A DNA stretch of 64,000 nucleotides, taken from positions 26,511,966 through 26,575,965 of the forward strand of contig CM064657.1 of NCBI GenBank assembly GCA_032717465.1, in the 5' to 3' direction. This document shows, one piece after another, positions 1 to 12,177 of the stretch. Under the pieces are notes generated by a model. It worked only from the letters and a program-made list of their open reading frames with translations. It did not search any database and was not told the DNA's origin. This DNA comes from Coenobita brevimanus. Its lineage: Eukaryota; Arthropoda; Malacostraca; Decapoda; Coenobitidae. A program made the translations under genes and the position numbers. Position 1 is the stretch's first letter, and each line of letters starts with the position of its first letter.

Positions 1-600
1 CATCAGGGGACGAGATCAAGTCAAGGACATGTCCTGAGACATGAGTTGGATTACTCACATGATTGAAAAAATAGTTCTGGGTGATCAGCTCAAGGAATTC
101 TGAAGAAAATGGTTTTGACTCTGGACTGTCAACCCAATAACTGAATTCACCACAAACAAGAAGTCCTCCAGGTTTAAGAGAAAACCCTTCAAGAAACTGC
201 CCAAACTCCTCCATAAAACCTCAATCTCTACCCGGATGACCTGGTTGATAGACAATTGCAATTCTAATGGTATTCTGATGGAAATTTATTAATACTGTAC
301 TTCCATAAATTCAAATGAAGATGGGGTCAGGTCTGAGTCAATGAGAGAAATGTTCGCAAGTGCTGCCGAGTAGATGAGTGCTACGCCTCCTCCTGGATAG
401 TCAGCAGCAGGCCTGAGAATACTAATAACAGAATGTGTCTTAGGCAAAGCATTAAGAATAATATCGATATCAGACTCATACAACCAGGTTTCAGTCAAGC
501 ACAAAATGTCAAGCTCATGCTGATTTAGAATTTCATTAATATAGTCTATATTATTACGGATAGAACGAATGTTTAGAAGACCCATCCGTAACTGGTTCAT
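1..600 (-). pseudogene. J1 ORF2: endonuclease domain, broken
   Basis: The open part (289-600) starts MNQLRMGLLNIRSIRNN and contains DILCLTETWL, the Asn and Glu motifs of APE-type LINE endonucleases. The frame is lost near 289. In a shifted frame the domain goes on toward position 1 with IAIVYQPGHPG and then VCGEFSYWVD around 140-175. That site is normally GDFN, so the catalytic Asp is Glu and the Asn is Ser here. There is also an in-frame stop after QPGHPGRD. The window ends before the reverse transcriptase. Confidence 0.7.
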
Positions 601-611
601 GAGGGACGTAG

Positions 612-1848
612 TCAGTTTTTTGAATGGTCAAAACTGGTGTTTTCAATTAATCTATTCCAATAAGAAGTCATAATTGGACAGTCTCTACTTGATGCAAAAT
701 GGGCAACTGACTGTGAATTTGAATTAGCATCTTGATGTCTTAAAGAGGAGCAGTTGATGCATTTGGGAGAATTTCTGTTACTACAATCCTTGGATTTATG
801 GGCTCCAGCACAAAAAATGCAATTAGGTTCATCATTTTTCCTAGAACATCTCTCAAATGTATGACCAAAGCCTTGACAGTGATGACACTGTGTAACCCAG
901 AATCTATCAAAAGCGCAGCATCCTGTAAGATCCACATAGATGTAATTGCCCTGTTCTACAATGGAGGATCTCACATCTGGCAACATCTTCAAGACAGCAG
1001 TTTTGGTGTCATTCCTTGTTCTTGTGAAGAGAAGGTTGAGGGTACAACCTCGATCAACGAGCATCTTAATTTTACTGTTTTTTTCTCAGAATGTTTGGGA
1101 TGATGTCAGAGCCACCCAAGGAAGAGGAAATGCCTGTCACAGTCATTTTAGGCAACATTTTCTTTGGCTCCGATATGCAAAAAGTGCCCTCAGAGCCAAA
1201 ATGATCAGTCAGCACCCCAGTTGCTTCACCCTTGGCATCACCTGACGGAAACTTCATTACCAGCCCACCAGCCTTGATCTTAAGGCAGCTATCAACCAGT
1301 ACCGAGTTAAGTACGCCTCTGATGTCTTTTGGTCCCATCTGATTTGTCAGGGTATCAGCACCACTCTTTGGTTTCACAGTCAGTACATGCTGACTATGAA
1401 TGGCTTTTTTCTGGCCATGAGCACTGATCTCAATCACACTCCCAGGCAGATTCTTCCCTTCCCCCACAAGAGACCCGCGAACGGCGTCTGCAAATGACTT
1501 AGCCTGATCTTGCGTGACTTCCATGGGTGATGAGACCTTGGTCTCTAGTGCCTCCAGGCTATTTGAAACGTCTCTAATTGCCTGAAAGATCGGCCCAATA
1601 ACTTTATCTTCAAAGTCCTTCTTGGTACTACTTCCTCCACCAGCCAAGACCTCGTCCGCTGGTGCAACACATTGGCTACACAGCCAGCGAAAGCCCAGCT
1701 GGTGGCTCTTCTTCATAAACGGATAGTCGCCTTCGTCCAAGTTTTCACAGGCTATATGAACCCACTCACTGCAGTAGCCATACTTCAGTGCTTGTGCACT
1801 TTTTGCTACAGACCTACTGCAGCGAGGGCACTGGTGTTGTTTGCTCAT
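612..1848 (-). pseudogene. J1 ORF1: PHD-finger/zinc-knuckle nucleic-acid-binding protein, frameshifted
   Basis: Reading begins at the ATG at 1848. The first 60 residues hold CPRC, YCSEWVHIAC and WLCSQC, a PHD-like finger in which one usual zinc ligand appears to be replaced by Tyr. A polar, partly coiled-coil-like middle follows. The frame breaks in a run of seven A (minus strand) at 1078-1084 and continues one frame over from 1064. There CHHCQGFGHTFERC and CIFCAGAHKSKDC give zinc knuckles, with a third degenerate one after them. LINE ORF1 proteins of this type bind element RNA. The stop at 612 lies 12 bases before the ORF2 start at 600. Confidence 0.75.
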
Positions 1849-2037
1849 GGTAAAAGAGAACAAAAACAAAACAAAATGACAACAGCAGCAGCAAAAAGTA
1901 TATACAATACTACCCAGGATAAACCCAGGTAGCGCCGCCCCCGTTTGTGTCACCCTAATTTGGGAGAAAAAAAAGAAAACTGAAAAAAAACAAAGAACAG
2001 AAATGGAAAAAAAACAGGGTGTCTGTGAGGTCACCAC

Positions 2038-4189
2038 GAGCAGATGGGGTACGACTTGACTACCCTTTTAGGAAAGGTAACCCAAACCGAGGTGCCACAA
2101 AAGTGCTGAGATGGTATTGAGCTTTATAGCAGCAGAAAATACGTCACTTAGGCAAGACCTCATTGGTTACGATACTGCCACTGCGCAGTAAGATTATGGG
2201 TTTTACAATTTTAAGAGACAATGTGGAACAAAAATGTTTGCTAATCAGAAAAAAAATTACTCTTTCGTCCCACATGTTCTCGTAGGTTAGCATTCAGTTC
2301 CACATTCTTCGTTCGGTATCACTCTTCCCAATATACTTTGGACCAACTGAGCACAGTTATTTCTGTTCCTTAGAGTTAGTGTACATTTACTGCTCATTCT
2401 TTTGTTTGTTCTTATGTGTATGTGTGAAAGAGAGAGGACTGATACAAACAATAATGTATTCCATTATCGCTTTCATAGTTGCTGGCCCTGAACAACACCT
2501 TACTGTACTGATGTCAGTGACGTTGAGTTAGGGTGAGCTATAAAAAACTGCGAGCAATTATGGGAAGGGAATGAGGGTCACTGGCGTGTTCACATGACCC
2601 TACCCTACCACCTCAAGCAGTCTGGCATTCACAGTTCCCAGATGTTTTCGGCCAATGTATACATGCTGATGTAACTTGCATCCTAATTTTATTCATTCTT
2701 ACACGAATCATAGCAAATCACAGGATGGGTTGGGGGGGGGGAAGCCAGGTGTGCCAGACAAGTCTTTTCACATATGTAAGAAAAAGAAATTGATTTTAGA
2801 ACTTTGAAAAAATGGTTCCAAGGCCGACCACGGGAGCATGCAAATATCTGAACCCAGAGGCATTGAGGGGGCTAAACATACGTTTTACTTTAAGCAGTAA
2901 AGGCACCTTACCAAATCAGTTCTTCCTGATAGCCTGTTATATTTTTCAGATTATTTCTGGGTTGGTAAATACAGTAAACATTTCTTATTAAATCTGTTTC
3001 CCTGTCATTTTTAGCTGTTCTGGTATGACAACTCTTGTTTATTTCGTTAACATCATGGCAGAAAGGACTGTTCTTCCCTAAGTGTTTAACTAAACCTGGC
3101 CTAACCAAGCTTATCTGTACCTAATAATTTTAACCTAACCTAACCTCCAGTTGGGAAACTGGGAAATGATATCCACCTTTGAGCCAGTTGAGTTTCTTCC
3201 ACTGCGCTGGAAATGATCGTAGGGGAAAGTGGTGATAATAATGGGGAGGAAATTTTTCAGCAAGAAAAAGCAATTTGCCAAACTGAAAGTTGTCAGAAAA
3301 TTACAGAAACAAGCTGGAGGATTATGAATTGAATTGGTAAGGTCTTTCTGCTGCTTCAAGTGTACAATGAAAGACACAAGTATCTTCCCAAAGTCTGACG
3401 AATATAGCGTGGAAAAATCAAACCATTTGAAACACGCACTAGTAGAAACAGGGTTTTCATTGTATTTCGCCTGGTGTAAATTTTCTTCAGACTGAACTGG
3501 GAAGATAGTTGTGTCTTTCACTGTACATTTACCGGTAAATAAATCAATATAACAGTACTTGTATTTTGTTTCCGTCAGATTAATTGTGAATTCAGACTAT
3601 TCAGGCACTTCTTCACATCATATAGTCTGGATAATGGGGCTATGTCTGCATTTCCTTTTGTATCGAGTATCAATTTTTGTATTACTGAAACATATTTTCG
3701 TACTGTGGAATTTGTCCTATATTAATCAATTTCGTACCATCAAAAATTCGTACTTCGGGTTTTTGTATTTCGAGGACTCACTGTACAGGGATATGGAGGG
3801 ACAGTAGGGGGAAACACCCTCCCCCCAGATGACTAGGGGGGGATATAGGGGGGATCCACATGGAAGGGGGGGGGAAGCATAGGGAGGGTGTGAGAGGGGT
3901 GGTGGTGGAGGTAAGAACAGTGGGAGGTAGGGTATTAACAAGGCAGTGGGACAGAGAGACGTGATGAGATGGAGGTGGGGGTACACCCCCCACCGCCTGG
4001 GTACGGGCCTGGGACCCCCCTTTGGTGTGTCCAATCCTTAGTTCTGATTGGTTAGAAGCCATCTACATCACAGCTGGGGTGGAGCCAGCTGCTGCCAGTT
4101 TTTTATGGATGATGTACGATTGGAGTTGCTCATCCTTTTAAGAAATTGCGCAAAAAGCTCGATCGACGAGCTTAGTACATTAGGGGTTA
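2038..4189. other. Intronic sequence without a gene; diverged repeats
   Basis: I see no coding region. Positions 2380-3540 share blocks with the P element at 8757-11411 (the CTCATTCTTTTGTT block, the TAACCTAACC block, the GGTAAGGTCTTTCTG block), so this is probably an old rearranged relative. Positions 3750-3785 end in CGAGGACTCACTG followed by TA, which looks like the terminus of a pogo-type element whose other end I cannot place. Positions 3800-4030 are strongly G-rich on the plus strand, with many runs of five to nine G. Confidence 0.45.
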
Positions 4190-5038
4190 AGACCCAGACG
4201 CCCAAGTCCCGGACACCCCAAGTCCCGGACATTCTGCGCTTGGGTCCAAAAATGGCCAAAAAACATCAAAATGCAAAAAAAGGCCGATATATGTTCATCC
4301 CTACTCTAAATTTGTCGCACAGTGACAAACAGCCGTGTTTTGATACGTAGTTCCAGAGACGTCCACTAAAGCACCCCTGCATCCTCCCCACTTCCCACCT
4401 ACCTACCATCGTGACTGCATGCTCGTCGCCATGGCTGCCCACGTGCTCAATTTGTGAATAAACAGTGAATAAACTGCAATACCTCGCCACTAAACCACAT
4501 GGGAATTTACGGTGTTGTGCAGTGTTAAGAAATTAGAATTCTGAGTGCAAAGGATTAAGTGCAGAGTGCAACACTGGTGTGTTGCAAATGGCATGGTGCA
4601 AGTAAGAACAGAATGTGCAGCGTTAAATAATTATAATTCACAGTCCAAAGGATTAAGTGCAGCGCAACACTGGATTACTGTACGTGCTTCAAGGGCACCT
4701 TCACCACTGTCAGAGCTATAGAGGAGTCGGGTTAATCCTCACGACAGTTGCGGACGTGTCGTAAGTACCCTGTACACTGCTAAATATTTTCCATACCCAC
4801 TTCTAATTTCTCATTCTTTGGTTCCTTTTCATTTATTTTATGGTTTCTGTCCCTTATTGTGTGACTTGGGTCTTAAACAGGTCTGTGCATGTCCAGCAGG
4901 GAGTTATTTAGGTGGCTTTCAAAGTTAGGTTGGGTTGAGGTCTATAAGTACCTGTCCAGGGGCACTTTTTCCAAGTCCCGGACAAAACCAAGTCCTGGAC
5001 ATGCCTGTGGCTCTATTGCGTCAGAGCTTGGAGGGATT

Positions 5039-5041
<3 letters not shown>
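4190..5041 (+). mobile_element. Z-family pogo-like non-autonomous element, degraded copy
   Basis: Shares with the other Z copies a left block (CCCGGACATTCTGCGCTTGG, then AATGGCCAAAAAA), a GTGAATAAACAGTGAATAAA block, a GTGCAGTGTTAAGAAATTAG block and the right end GAGGGATTACT at 5033-5043. The left terminus has lost its TIR. No transposase frame is present. Confidence 0.6.
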
Positions 5042-5070
<29 letters not shown>

Positions 5071-5090
5071 CTGTATATACCTGTACTGTG

Positions 5091-5129
<39 letters not shown>
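5041..5129. repeat. (CT)n and (TA)n microsatellites
   Basis: A CT run at 5041-5067 is followed after a short spacer by a TA run at about 5087-5128. The Tigger-type element at 5130 begins directly at the end of the TA run. Confidence 0.9.
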
Positions 5130-5132
<3 letters not shown>

Positions 5133-6599
5133 TACCCTCGCGTCCAGCACGGTAATATTGTCATGCATGGGTCACGTGTTGGGCCAAAAACGTGTTGTAC
5201 TAACAACAGAGCTTATGGGGAAAAATGAATTATGTCAGCAACCCTCGGAAAAATCACCCTAAATACCTACCATATACCTATACATACAGTATATTGGTAC
5301 TATTGTAATTATAATAAATGGTACTGTGCTATGAATGATAGCTAACCTTTTAGGATAGTGTTGGTGGGCTTGCTGGGAATGGAAGGTGGTATCCAAGGCT
5401 GTAGTTAGTCCTACTAGGTCCCCGGAGGATGGCTGCTGGCGTCACTAGCGGGTAATGGCTGTTGCTCCTCCTCAACCTCCCTCATAAATCCTTCGAAATC
5501 AAACCTCCCTCATAAATCATTCGAAATCACACTCAGAATCACTATCTTCGTCCACAGCCATGGAAGATCCTGCTTCTGCCTGTCCTAGCACTCGGCAAAG
5601 TGCATGCTTCTCACACTGTTGCCAGAGCCCCGTCTCGTGACTGTGGAAAGTGATCGCTGTTGCTGACTCGGTAGAGAATAAGGAGAAGCAACTTTGTTTA
5701 TAAACTGGTATGCACGCCGATGAGAAGGGTTTCAAAACGATTGATATTTATTCTAAAATATTAATATGTACTCAGTGTCAGGCTAAATGTTCAATGCTGT
5801 AGTACGATACATTCTCTGTCAAGTCCCCTGGGTTTTGGTCACACTGTTTTTCCCATCGTATGCTCGGCAGGAATCCGTCCAGATGAATTCCAAATGCCCG
5901 TGGTATCGTCGGCAATTTTACCACGTTACCGTTCCGATTTACCATCATATCTTCGGCAAACCTGGTATGAAGTGCCGTGTGATAGCCTTCAGCTGCCAGG
6001 ATCTTGTCTTAAGTTTTTTATTATGATCACGTTGGCTTCATTCATGTCGTAGGCCTTGGCAATGTCAACTTTCCTTTCCCCTTTCTTCTCCCTCTCGATG
6101 CTTTCTAGCTTGGTGGCCTGAGGGAGGTGCCGACGCTTCTTGGGGTTCTCAGAAGGCTTCCTAGGCATCGTGAGCAGGGTAAAATGCAGTAACAAGGGCA
6201 GAAAATGCAGCAAGAAAAAAGCACCTTCCAATGCAATTATGCGACTGAGTGGCTCTGTGGCGGGAGAAATGTAAACAAACCATCACGTGACACCAGAAGC
6301 GTTTTTAATTGGGCGGCATCACGATCACGTAATGATAGCGGGCGGGGAAGGCTACTTGATCAGAAGTTTTTCATTGGCTATCATCATCATGGGAATGTCC
6401 AGTATGGCCGTGTTGGACCGGGGGTGATCGTGCTAGAGGTGAACTCTGCGGATTTGGCCCACTTCTCGGAGCTCTGTGCGTGTTATGCTAACACACTCGT
6501 GTTGCAGTAATTAAATCGTATTAAATAATACTAATTAATTGCTCACTGTGCTGGACTCGAATCGTGCTGGCCTAATGCGTGCTGGACGCGAGGGTACTG
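5130..6599 (-). mobile_element. Tigger/pogo-type DNA transposon derivative (copy a)
   Basis: The termini are inverted repeats: CAGTACCCTCGCGTCCAGCA at 5130 and its complement ending at 6599, each flanked by TA, the expected target. On the minus strand a frame from 6168 to 5989 encodes MPRKPSENPKKRRH and then a CENP-B/psq-type helix-turn-helix (KLESIEREKKGERKVDIAKA). A second frame at 5517-5735 contains the acidic AVDEDSDSECDF block also present in the copy at 19827. About 400 bp of extra interior here suggests this copy is less deleted, but the frame is broken and no DDE catalytic region is recognisable. Confidence 0.8.
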
Positions 6600-6624
6600 T
6601 ATATATATATATATATATATATAT

Positions 6625-7626
6625 GCGGGTGGATGGTGAACTAAGTGAATTTTTCTCTTTGGAGGTTGGGTTGAAACAGGGATGTGTCATGTCTCCATGG
6701 TTGTTCAATCTGTTCATGGATGGGGTAATAAAAGAGGTACAAGGTAGGGTAGCAGATGTTGGAGTGGCCCTGGTGAGAGAGGATAGTATTTGGAAACTCC
6801 CTGTACTCTTGTTTGCAAATGATATTGTGTTGTTAAGTGAAGACGAAGGGGAGCTGTAAGGCTTGGTGGATGAGTTTGGGAGTGTGTGCAAGAAACGGAA
6901 ACTAAAGGTGAATGCAGGGAAGAGTAAAGTGGTGGTCTTTGAGAGAGGTGAAGTCAGTGAATGTACAGCGAGGTTGGTTGGTGAGGAATTGGAAAATGTG
7001 AGTATGTTTAAGTACTTGGGTAGTGTGATAAGTAAGAATGGAGGTTTGGAGGGTGAAGTGCTTGAAAGGGTACAGCAGGGAAGAAAGGTTGCTGGTTCTT
7101 TGAAAGCAGTGATAAGAAACAGGGAAGTGAGCATGGAAGTGAAAAAGTTACTACATGACAGTATTGTGATACCAACTCTAAAGTATGGAAGTGAAGCTTG
7201 GACACTATTGGAAGGACCCAAGTCAAGAGTGAGAGCAGTGGAAATGAGTTATTTAAGAGGAGCCTGTGGAGTCACATGGAGAGACAGGCTGACGAATGAG
7301 AATATAAAGGAGCGTTGTGGTGTGGATGTGGATATGATGGAAAGTGTTATGAGGAACACACTGAGGTGGTTTGGCCATGTGGAGAGGATGGAGGGTGAAA
7401 GACTGATGAAGAGGGTGTATGTGAGTGAGGTGGAGGGGGGAAGAGGGAGGGGGAGGCCGAGGATGAGATGGAGGGATGGGGTGGAGAGGTATATGAGAGA
7501 GGGGGGTGTGAGTTGGGAGCAGGGCAATGAAATGGCGGGGGACAGGACGATGTGGAGGCGATTTCTTTGTTGCCACCCCAAACGGGATTGAGGCGTCTGG
7601 CAATAGATAGATAGATAGATAGATAG
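6625..7626 (+). mobile_element. RTE-2 LINE, 5'-truncated 3' third
   Basis: Begins inside the reverse transcriptase (RVDGELSEFFSLEVGLKQGC) directly after a TA run and ends with the family terminus GGGATTGAGGCGTCTGGCAA and a TAGA tail. The frame 6539-6859 holds LLFANDIVLLSED, so the usual FADD box reads FAND. A CAA-to-TAA change stops it, and the frame 6863-7591 then runs to the natural stop TGA 13 bases before the tail. The very short 3' UTR and tetranucleotide tail are hallmarks of the RTE clade. Confidence 0.85.
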
Positions 7627-7627
7627 T

Positions 7628-7668
<41 letters not shown>

Positions 7669-7681
7669 GGTACACATATTT

Positions 7682-8176
7682 CATCCATCCATCATTCAAT
7701 CCTACGTTGCCCCATGAGGAGCATAGAAGCCTGGGGATAGGCAGTTGGTCCTGACATTTAAGATGAGAGTGACCAGCCTCACTCATCCCTGAGTGGCATT
7801 ACATGAGCAATAAACCCCAATCACCCCTTGGATATAAACCTTCACTGGTTCAATCTGACTGGAGCATAATAATTACCCACTAAACCACCAGGCGCCAAAA
7901 TTTGGTTATAGGGTTACCACCCAGCGTAGTAAATGGTTTCCTGGTGTACAGGAAACCATTTGGCCTGTCACTCAGTGTAGAGTCACCCACATGCAGATGG
8001 GAGAGGAAAGAATGAAGGAATGAAAGACAGAAGAGGGAGTGTAAAGTCACCCATAGGCAGAAGGAAGAGAAAAGAATGAAGGAAGAAAAGACAGAAGAAG
8101 ATGGAAGGAAACAAGGATGGAGGAGAGGACAGGGCAGACACCCGAGAGCAGCACTACACTGAGTGAGTGGATGGTG
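7682..8176 (-). mobile_element. W SINE (tRNA-like), copy 1
   Basis: Minus-strand element ending in a GATG-type tail (seen as CATCCATCCATC on the plus strand). It contains the tRNA-like block with an A-box-like and a B-box-like motif and a pyrimidine-rich head. The first bases of the head are missing. TA arrays lie on both sides. Confidence 0.75.
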
Positions 8177-8179
8177 TAA

Positions 8180-8194
8180 TATCTACCTATCTAT

Positions 8195-8254
<60 letters not shown>

Positions 8255-8300
8255 CAGTATATATATATATAATATATAAAACATATATAAAATATATATG
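8180..8300. repeat. TA-rich microsatellite
   Basis: TATC repeats at 8182-8200 are followed by a TA run to about 8247 and further imperfect TA/ATG tracts up to about 8310. It lies inside the teneurin intron downstream of exon C. Confidence 0.85.
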
Positions 8301-8387
8301 TATGTATGTTGTACCGAAAGCACTGAGAGCACAGACATTATAAAAAAACCCTACTCTGAGTATACAAAACTAGAATAAAAATCTCAC

Positions 8388-8561
8388 CTGTAAACATTTA
8401 GACGGTTCCAGGCATAGGTAAATTTGATGTCTGGGTCAGCCTCAAAGGTTTTCTCAAATAAGATGCCCTCAATGGTAATCCTGAGGTAGATCCTACGCAA
8501 GGTTTCCGGTATGGTGGAAGGGGTCAGCTGCAGTTGGATGGTTGACTCATATCCAAGAGCC
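8388..8561 (-). CDS. Ten-m/Ten-a: Teneurin coding exon (exon C of this window)
   Basis: Teneurins are large type II membrane proteins with EGF repeats, a beta-propeller and a YD-repeat barrel that mediate cell adhesion and synapse matching. The 174-nt minus-strand exon encodes ALGYESTIQLQLTP, then LRITIEGILFEKTFEADP and FTYAWNRLNVYR, the conserved stretch just before the QKVYG segment of the family. The acceptor is TTTTGTTCAG before 8561; the donor GTGAGA follows 8388. Both flanking introns interrupt an Arg codon as AG/G (phase 2). The upstream exon at 45042-45277 ends HSS plus AG, joining as HSSRALGYES, which fits the family. The next exon is not in the window. Ten-m and Ten-a cannot be told apart from this segment. 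Confidence 0.93.
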
Positions 8562-8756
8562 CTGAACAAAAGGACTGTATGTAGAAAATGACCAGTAGTA
8601 AGAGTATGGGTAATTGTCCAAACACTACAGATAGAGAGAAAAGTGAGGAGATGCTTGGTTGTACAATTTCTTTAAAAAAAACTGATATAACTTTGGGCTA
8701 CTCAGTTTACCAATACAGAGAAAAGGGAGTAATATAAATTGAAACAATGTACAATA

Positions 8757-11411
8757 CAGTAAAAGTCCTATTATTTGGCAGCTGATTATTTGGTGGATCT
8801 GACATTTCGGCAGTTTTGAGAAATAGTCCCATTTACGAAAATCTCTGATTGTTTGGTAGATGTCCGGAATCATCTCGGCAGTCCAGGAAGTGTTATCTGT
8901 GACTTGTAGGCCTAATGTTTCATTACACTTCTGTATGTTCATTAATTTCTATATTTTTTCAGATTCAAGTATAGTACTGTATTGAGTAAAATATTGCACA
9001 GTATCATACAGTACAGTAACCAACCCCACCAAATTAGCGAGGGTAACGTTCCAAGCCCCCTCGGTAATTCTTGGAATTCATTCATTCTTGTCGCCTTCCT
9101 GAAAATAACATTTACCGGTAATTGCATAGCCCATGAACCACTGATACTGTAATGCATTACCCATAAATAAATGTTGCTTGTTAAATCAGTTTCCCCGTTG
9201 TTTTTAGCTCTACAGCTGTGACAGCTCTAGTATTTTTATTCCTCAGGATAATGATGGAAGGGAATGTCCTGTTTAACTAAACCTAACCTAAGCAAGTTTA
9301 ACTGTACCTAATAATTTAACCAAACCAAACCTAACCTAAAGCCAGAAAAATACTTAATAATAAACTGGAGGAATATGAATTGGTAAGGTCTTTCTGATGA
9401 AAGTTAAACATATATTTAGCGCTCATTCTTTTGTTCGTTTTTGTGTTTAACCCGCGCCGTCCTGGCAACGTGAATTAACGCGAATTTTCGCGAGTGATTT
9501 TGGGAGTGATTTTTGGCACGTATACACGGGACACCTTCCTCTATTCCTCTACAAGATGCCAAGCAGGAACAATGCCTTACACCGCATAACCTCCCCCCCC
9601 CGCACACCATTGTCTCGGCAATTCACCTGTTACCAGTGACCTGGCCAATAAAGACATTCAGGGCCAGAGTGATTCCCCAATCGATGACAATGTGGAGGAC
9701 AAAGTTTACATAGCATTAGAGGAAGAAACAGTCAGAAATGATGATCAGGTAATGTGGGAAAAAAAAGGTCATGAATGGTGATGAGTTAGTGAGTGAAACA
9801 ATGCTTATAATGCCTATATTACTGTTTGAAAACCAATATACTCTTGTACTACATATAAATTTGTACCAAGTAAATAAATAAATACTGTTTATGAGTGGAT
9901 AAAATTGTTACCCTCCCATAGAACTCGTTTTCTTTGGTGCCAGCCTGTTAGAAAACCCAGTCAGGTAAGGAAGTACTCGTGTCTAAATCGAGTATTTTAA
10001 ACCTCAGGTGAGCGATTTCTCTATGAATTTTCGATGTTTCTCACCAAAAGCGGATGTTTGAGCCAAAAAAAAAAAAAGGTCCAAAAACGTCGGGATGTGG
10101 CGGGTTAAGGTGATAGAGAGAGTATTGATGCAAACAGGAATATTTCCCATTAACCCCTTAAGAACCTCCGGCACTGAATAACCCTTTACAGTACTGTTGT
10201 CAGTGACGTCAAGTTAGTGTCAGCTATAAAGAAAACTGAACAATTATGGGGAGGGGACGAAGGTCATTGGTATGTTTACATGACTCTACACTACAATTCC
10301 AAGCAGTCAGGGGGTCGGTTAATCTCAGATGTTTTCGCCTATTTGGTAAATGCACCGTAACTTTATCAGTTTTTCCGTGACTCTTAGCGAATCATAGCGT
10401 GTGTTTAAGAAGCTAAATAACAGATTGCTAGGCGAGCCAGACGATTATCTTCACATCTTTATGAAAAATAAATTGATTTCAGAAGAACGGAAGAAACTTA
10501 CTCTATGTACTCCGAGGGATTAAATCTCTTCCATTTTCTTAAAGATGTGAAGATAATCATCTGGTGCACCCAGCAATGTGTTATTTAGCTTTCTAAACCC
10601 ATGCTATGATTTGCTATGATTCATGGGAGAAATTACAAAGTTACGGTGCATTTACCAAATGGGCGAAAACAACTGAGATTAACCGACCCCCTGACTGCTT
10701 GGAATCGTAGCGTAGAGTCGTGTAAACATACCAGTGACCTTCGTTCCCTTCTCATACTTGTTCACAGTTTTTACATAGCTAACTAACTCAACATCACTGA
10801 CATCGGTACTGTAAAGGGTTGTTCAATGCCAGAGCATATTAAGGGGTTAATGAAATACATTACTGTTTGCATCAATACTCTCCCTTTCACATGTAAACAA
10901 AAACACAAACAAAAGAATGAGTGCTAAATGTATGTTTAACTTTCCTCAGAAAGACCTTACCAATTCATATTCCTTCACTTTATTTTATGCAATTTTCCGA
11001 CTATTTTATTTTGTGTCTGGAAAAAGTACTGTATACAGTACTCACTCCAAACATATTTGTAATAATATAAGTAGTGATGAGTTCACCAATACAAGTGATG
11101 TACTGAGCTGGTAGGTATTATTCCGTATCACTTTGGCCATCCAGGGAGTGTTATCTGACTTGTAGGCTTACTGTGTATATGTTCACTAATTTATATATAC
11201 ATTACAGATACAGGTATAGTACTGTATTGATTGCAGTATTGTACAGTATACAGTACTCTCTCCAAACACAGTTGTAATACCATAAGTGATGATGACAGTG
11301 TTCACCAATATATTTTAGGTACTGAGTGGGTAGGTTTTTTGATTATTCGGCAAATCCAATTTCTCGGCATCATCCCGGTCCCATAGATGCCAAATAATAG
11401 GACTTTTACTG
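8757..11411. mobile_element. P-family fold-back, pogo-like TIR element
   Basis: The termini are perfect inverted repeats of at least 24 bp beginning CAGTAAAAGTCCTATTATTT, with TA on both sides (8755-8756 and 11412-11413). The interior is itself a large inverted repeat: about 9360-9450 plus 10109-10500 matches the complement of about 10515-10970 (unit with TTGATGCAAACAG, CCAAGCAGTCAGGGGGTCGG and others). A 654-bp piggyBac-like element splits the left arm. I see no transposase frame. CAGT ends with a TA target suggest a pogo/Tc1-mariner-driven element. Confidence 0.8.
9451..10104. mobile_element. piggyBac-like MITE
   Basis: Flanked by TTAA on both sides (9447-9450 and 10105-10108), the exact target used by piggyBac. 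The ends are CCCGCGCCGTCC and the complement of CCCGCCACATCCCGACG. The right arm of the surrounding fold-back lacks this block, which confirms it as an insertion. A short plus-strand coding-like remnant near 9553-9720 (MPSRNN, then DNVEDKVYIALEEE) may come from an ancestral transposase N-terminus; this is uncertain. Confidence 0.75.
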
Positions 11412-11413
11412 TA

Positions 11414-12177
11414 CCTGTATATTAAGTGGACCATCAAGAGCAGAGTAAAAATTTAGTAAGTAAATAGATTCATGATGAAAGATAATACATAAACAAGAAG
11501 TAAATTATAAATACATGGAAGCTGGAGTGTGCCATAAACAACTGGTACTGCAAATTTACAATATAAGGGAATGGAAGACTACTGATGGTACCTGAATAAA
11601 ATAAAAATATTAGACAGGGTAAGAAACTAGTAGTCGCCTGCTAGCTTGAGGCCAACAGAAATGTGTATGAACTAGTGGCATATCATGTTTAACCAACCTA
11701 GATGGCATGTGCATATAACCTCTCCATTAGCATATCAGGTAGTACAGGAATTTATGTAATAAATAATAATAAAAAAAAAAGTGATATAGCTTACAATGCT
11801 ATGATAAGTGGTATGCTCAAGTCAATAAAAGACCACTGGAAGACTCCTGCCATCAAAGGCAAGTACATGCTAACACCAAAGAGAAAAATAATTGAGGAGA
11901 TTGGAATACAATGCATGAATAGTTAGACAATTCAATAAAATTAATACCATAGAAAAAAAAGCATACTGAAAACAAGTGAAAAATGTGCATGGGAATTACA
12001 TCCACTTACTAAGAACTGTTGGTGCAAACACCAACTTCTCACTTTCATACAGTACATTCATAAATGTTTGCTCTCATTCCATATGATAATCATACTCAAC
12101 TAAATGTATATACTTAGTATATATAATGCATGAATGTATCCATCTGCATTCTGCATATATATATATATATATATATA
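11414..12177. other. Intronic sequence, nothing recognised
   Basis: AT-rich, with no frame that looks coding and no clear repeat termini. It ends in a TA run at 12155-12177 that receives the Tigger-type element at 12178. Confidence 0.5.

Larger units (their letters stand above)
1..2037 (-). mobile_element. J1: CR1/Jockey-like non-LTR retrotransposon, 5' part, cut by the window edge
   Basis: Minus-strand order is ORF1 (PHD-like finger, spacer, zinc knuckles) and then ORF2 starting with an apurinic-type endonuclease. ORF1-then-ORF2 with a PHD finger in ORF1 is typical of CR1/Jockey-group LINEs; the clade is tentative. The reverse transcriptase would lie beyond position 1. The 5' limit is uncertain. 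Both ORFs carry frame breaks, so this copy is dead. Confidence 0.75.

Noticed and set aside
3726..4062. Proline-rich minus-strand frames as a gene
   Set aside because: They arise from the G-rich tract; no start context, domain or splice pattern supports coding.
7253..7786. Long minus-strand frames rich in Pro, Ser and His opposite RTE-2 copies (also near 24600-26300, 27500-29400 and 59800-60700)
   Set aside because: They are antisense shadows of the LINE coding strand, with low-complexity composition and no independent family match.
8384..8387. Teneurin exon C as a complete small gene from 8569 to 8384
   Set aside because: The apparent start and stop codons lie in intron sequence beyond the acceptor and donor sites.
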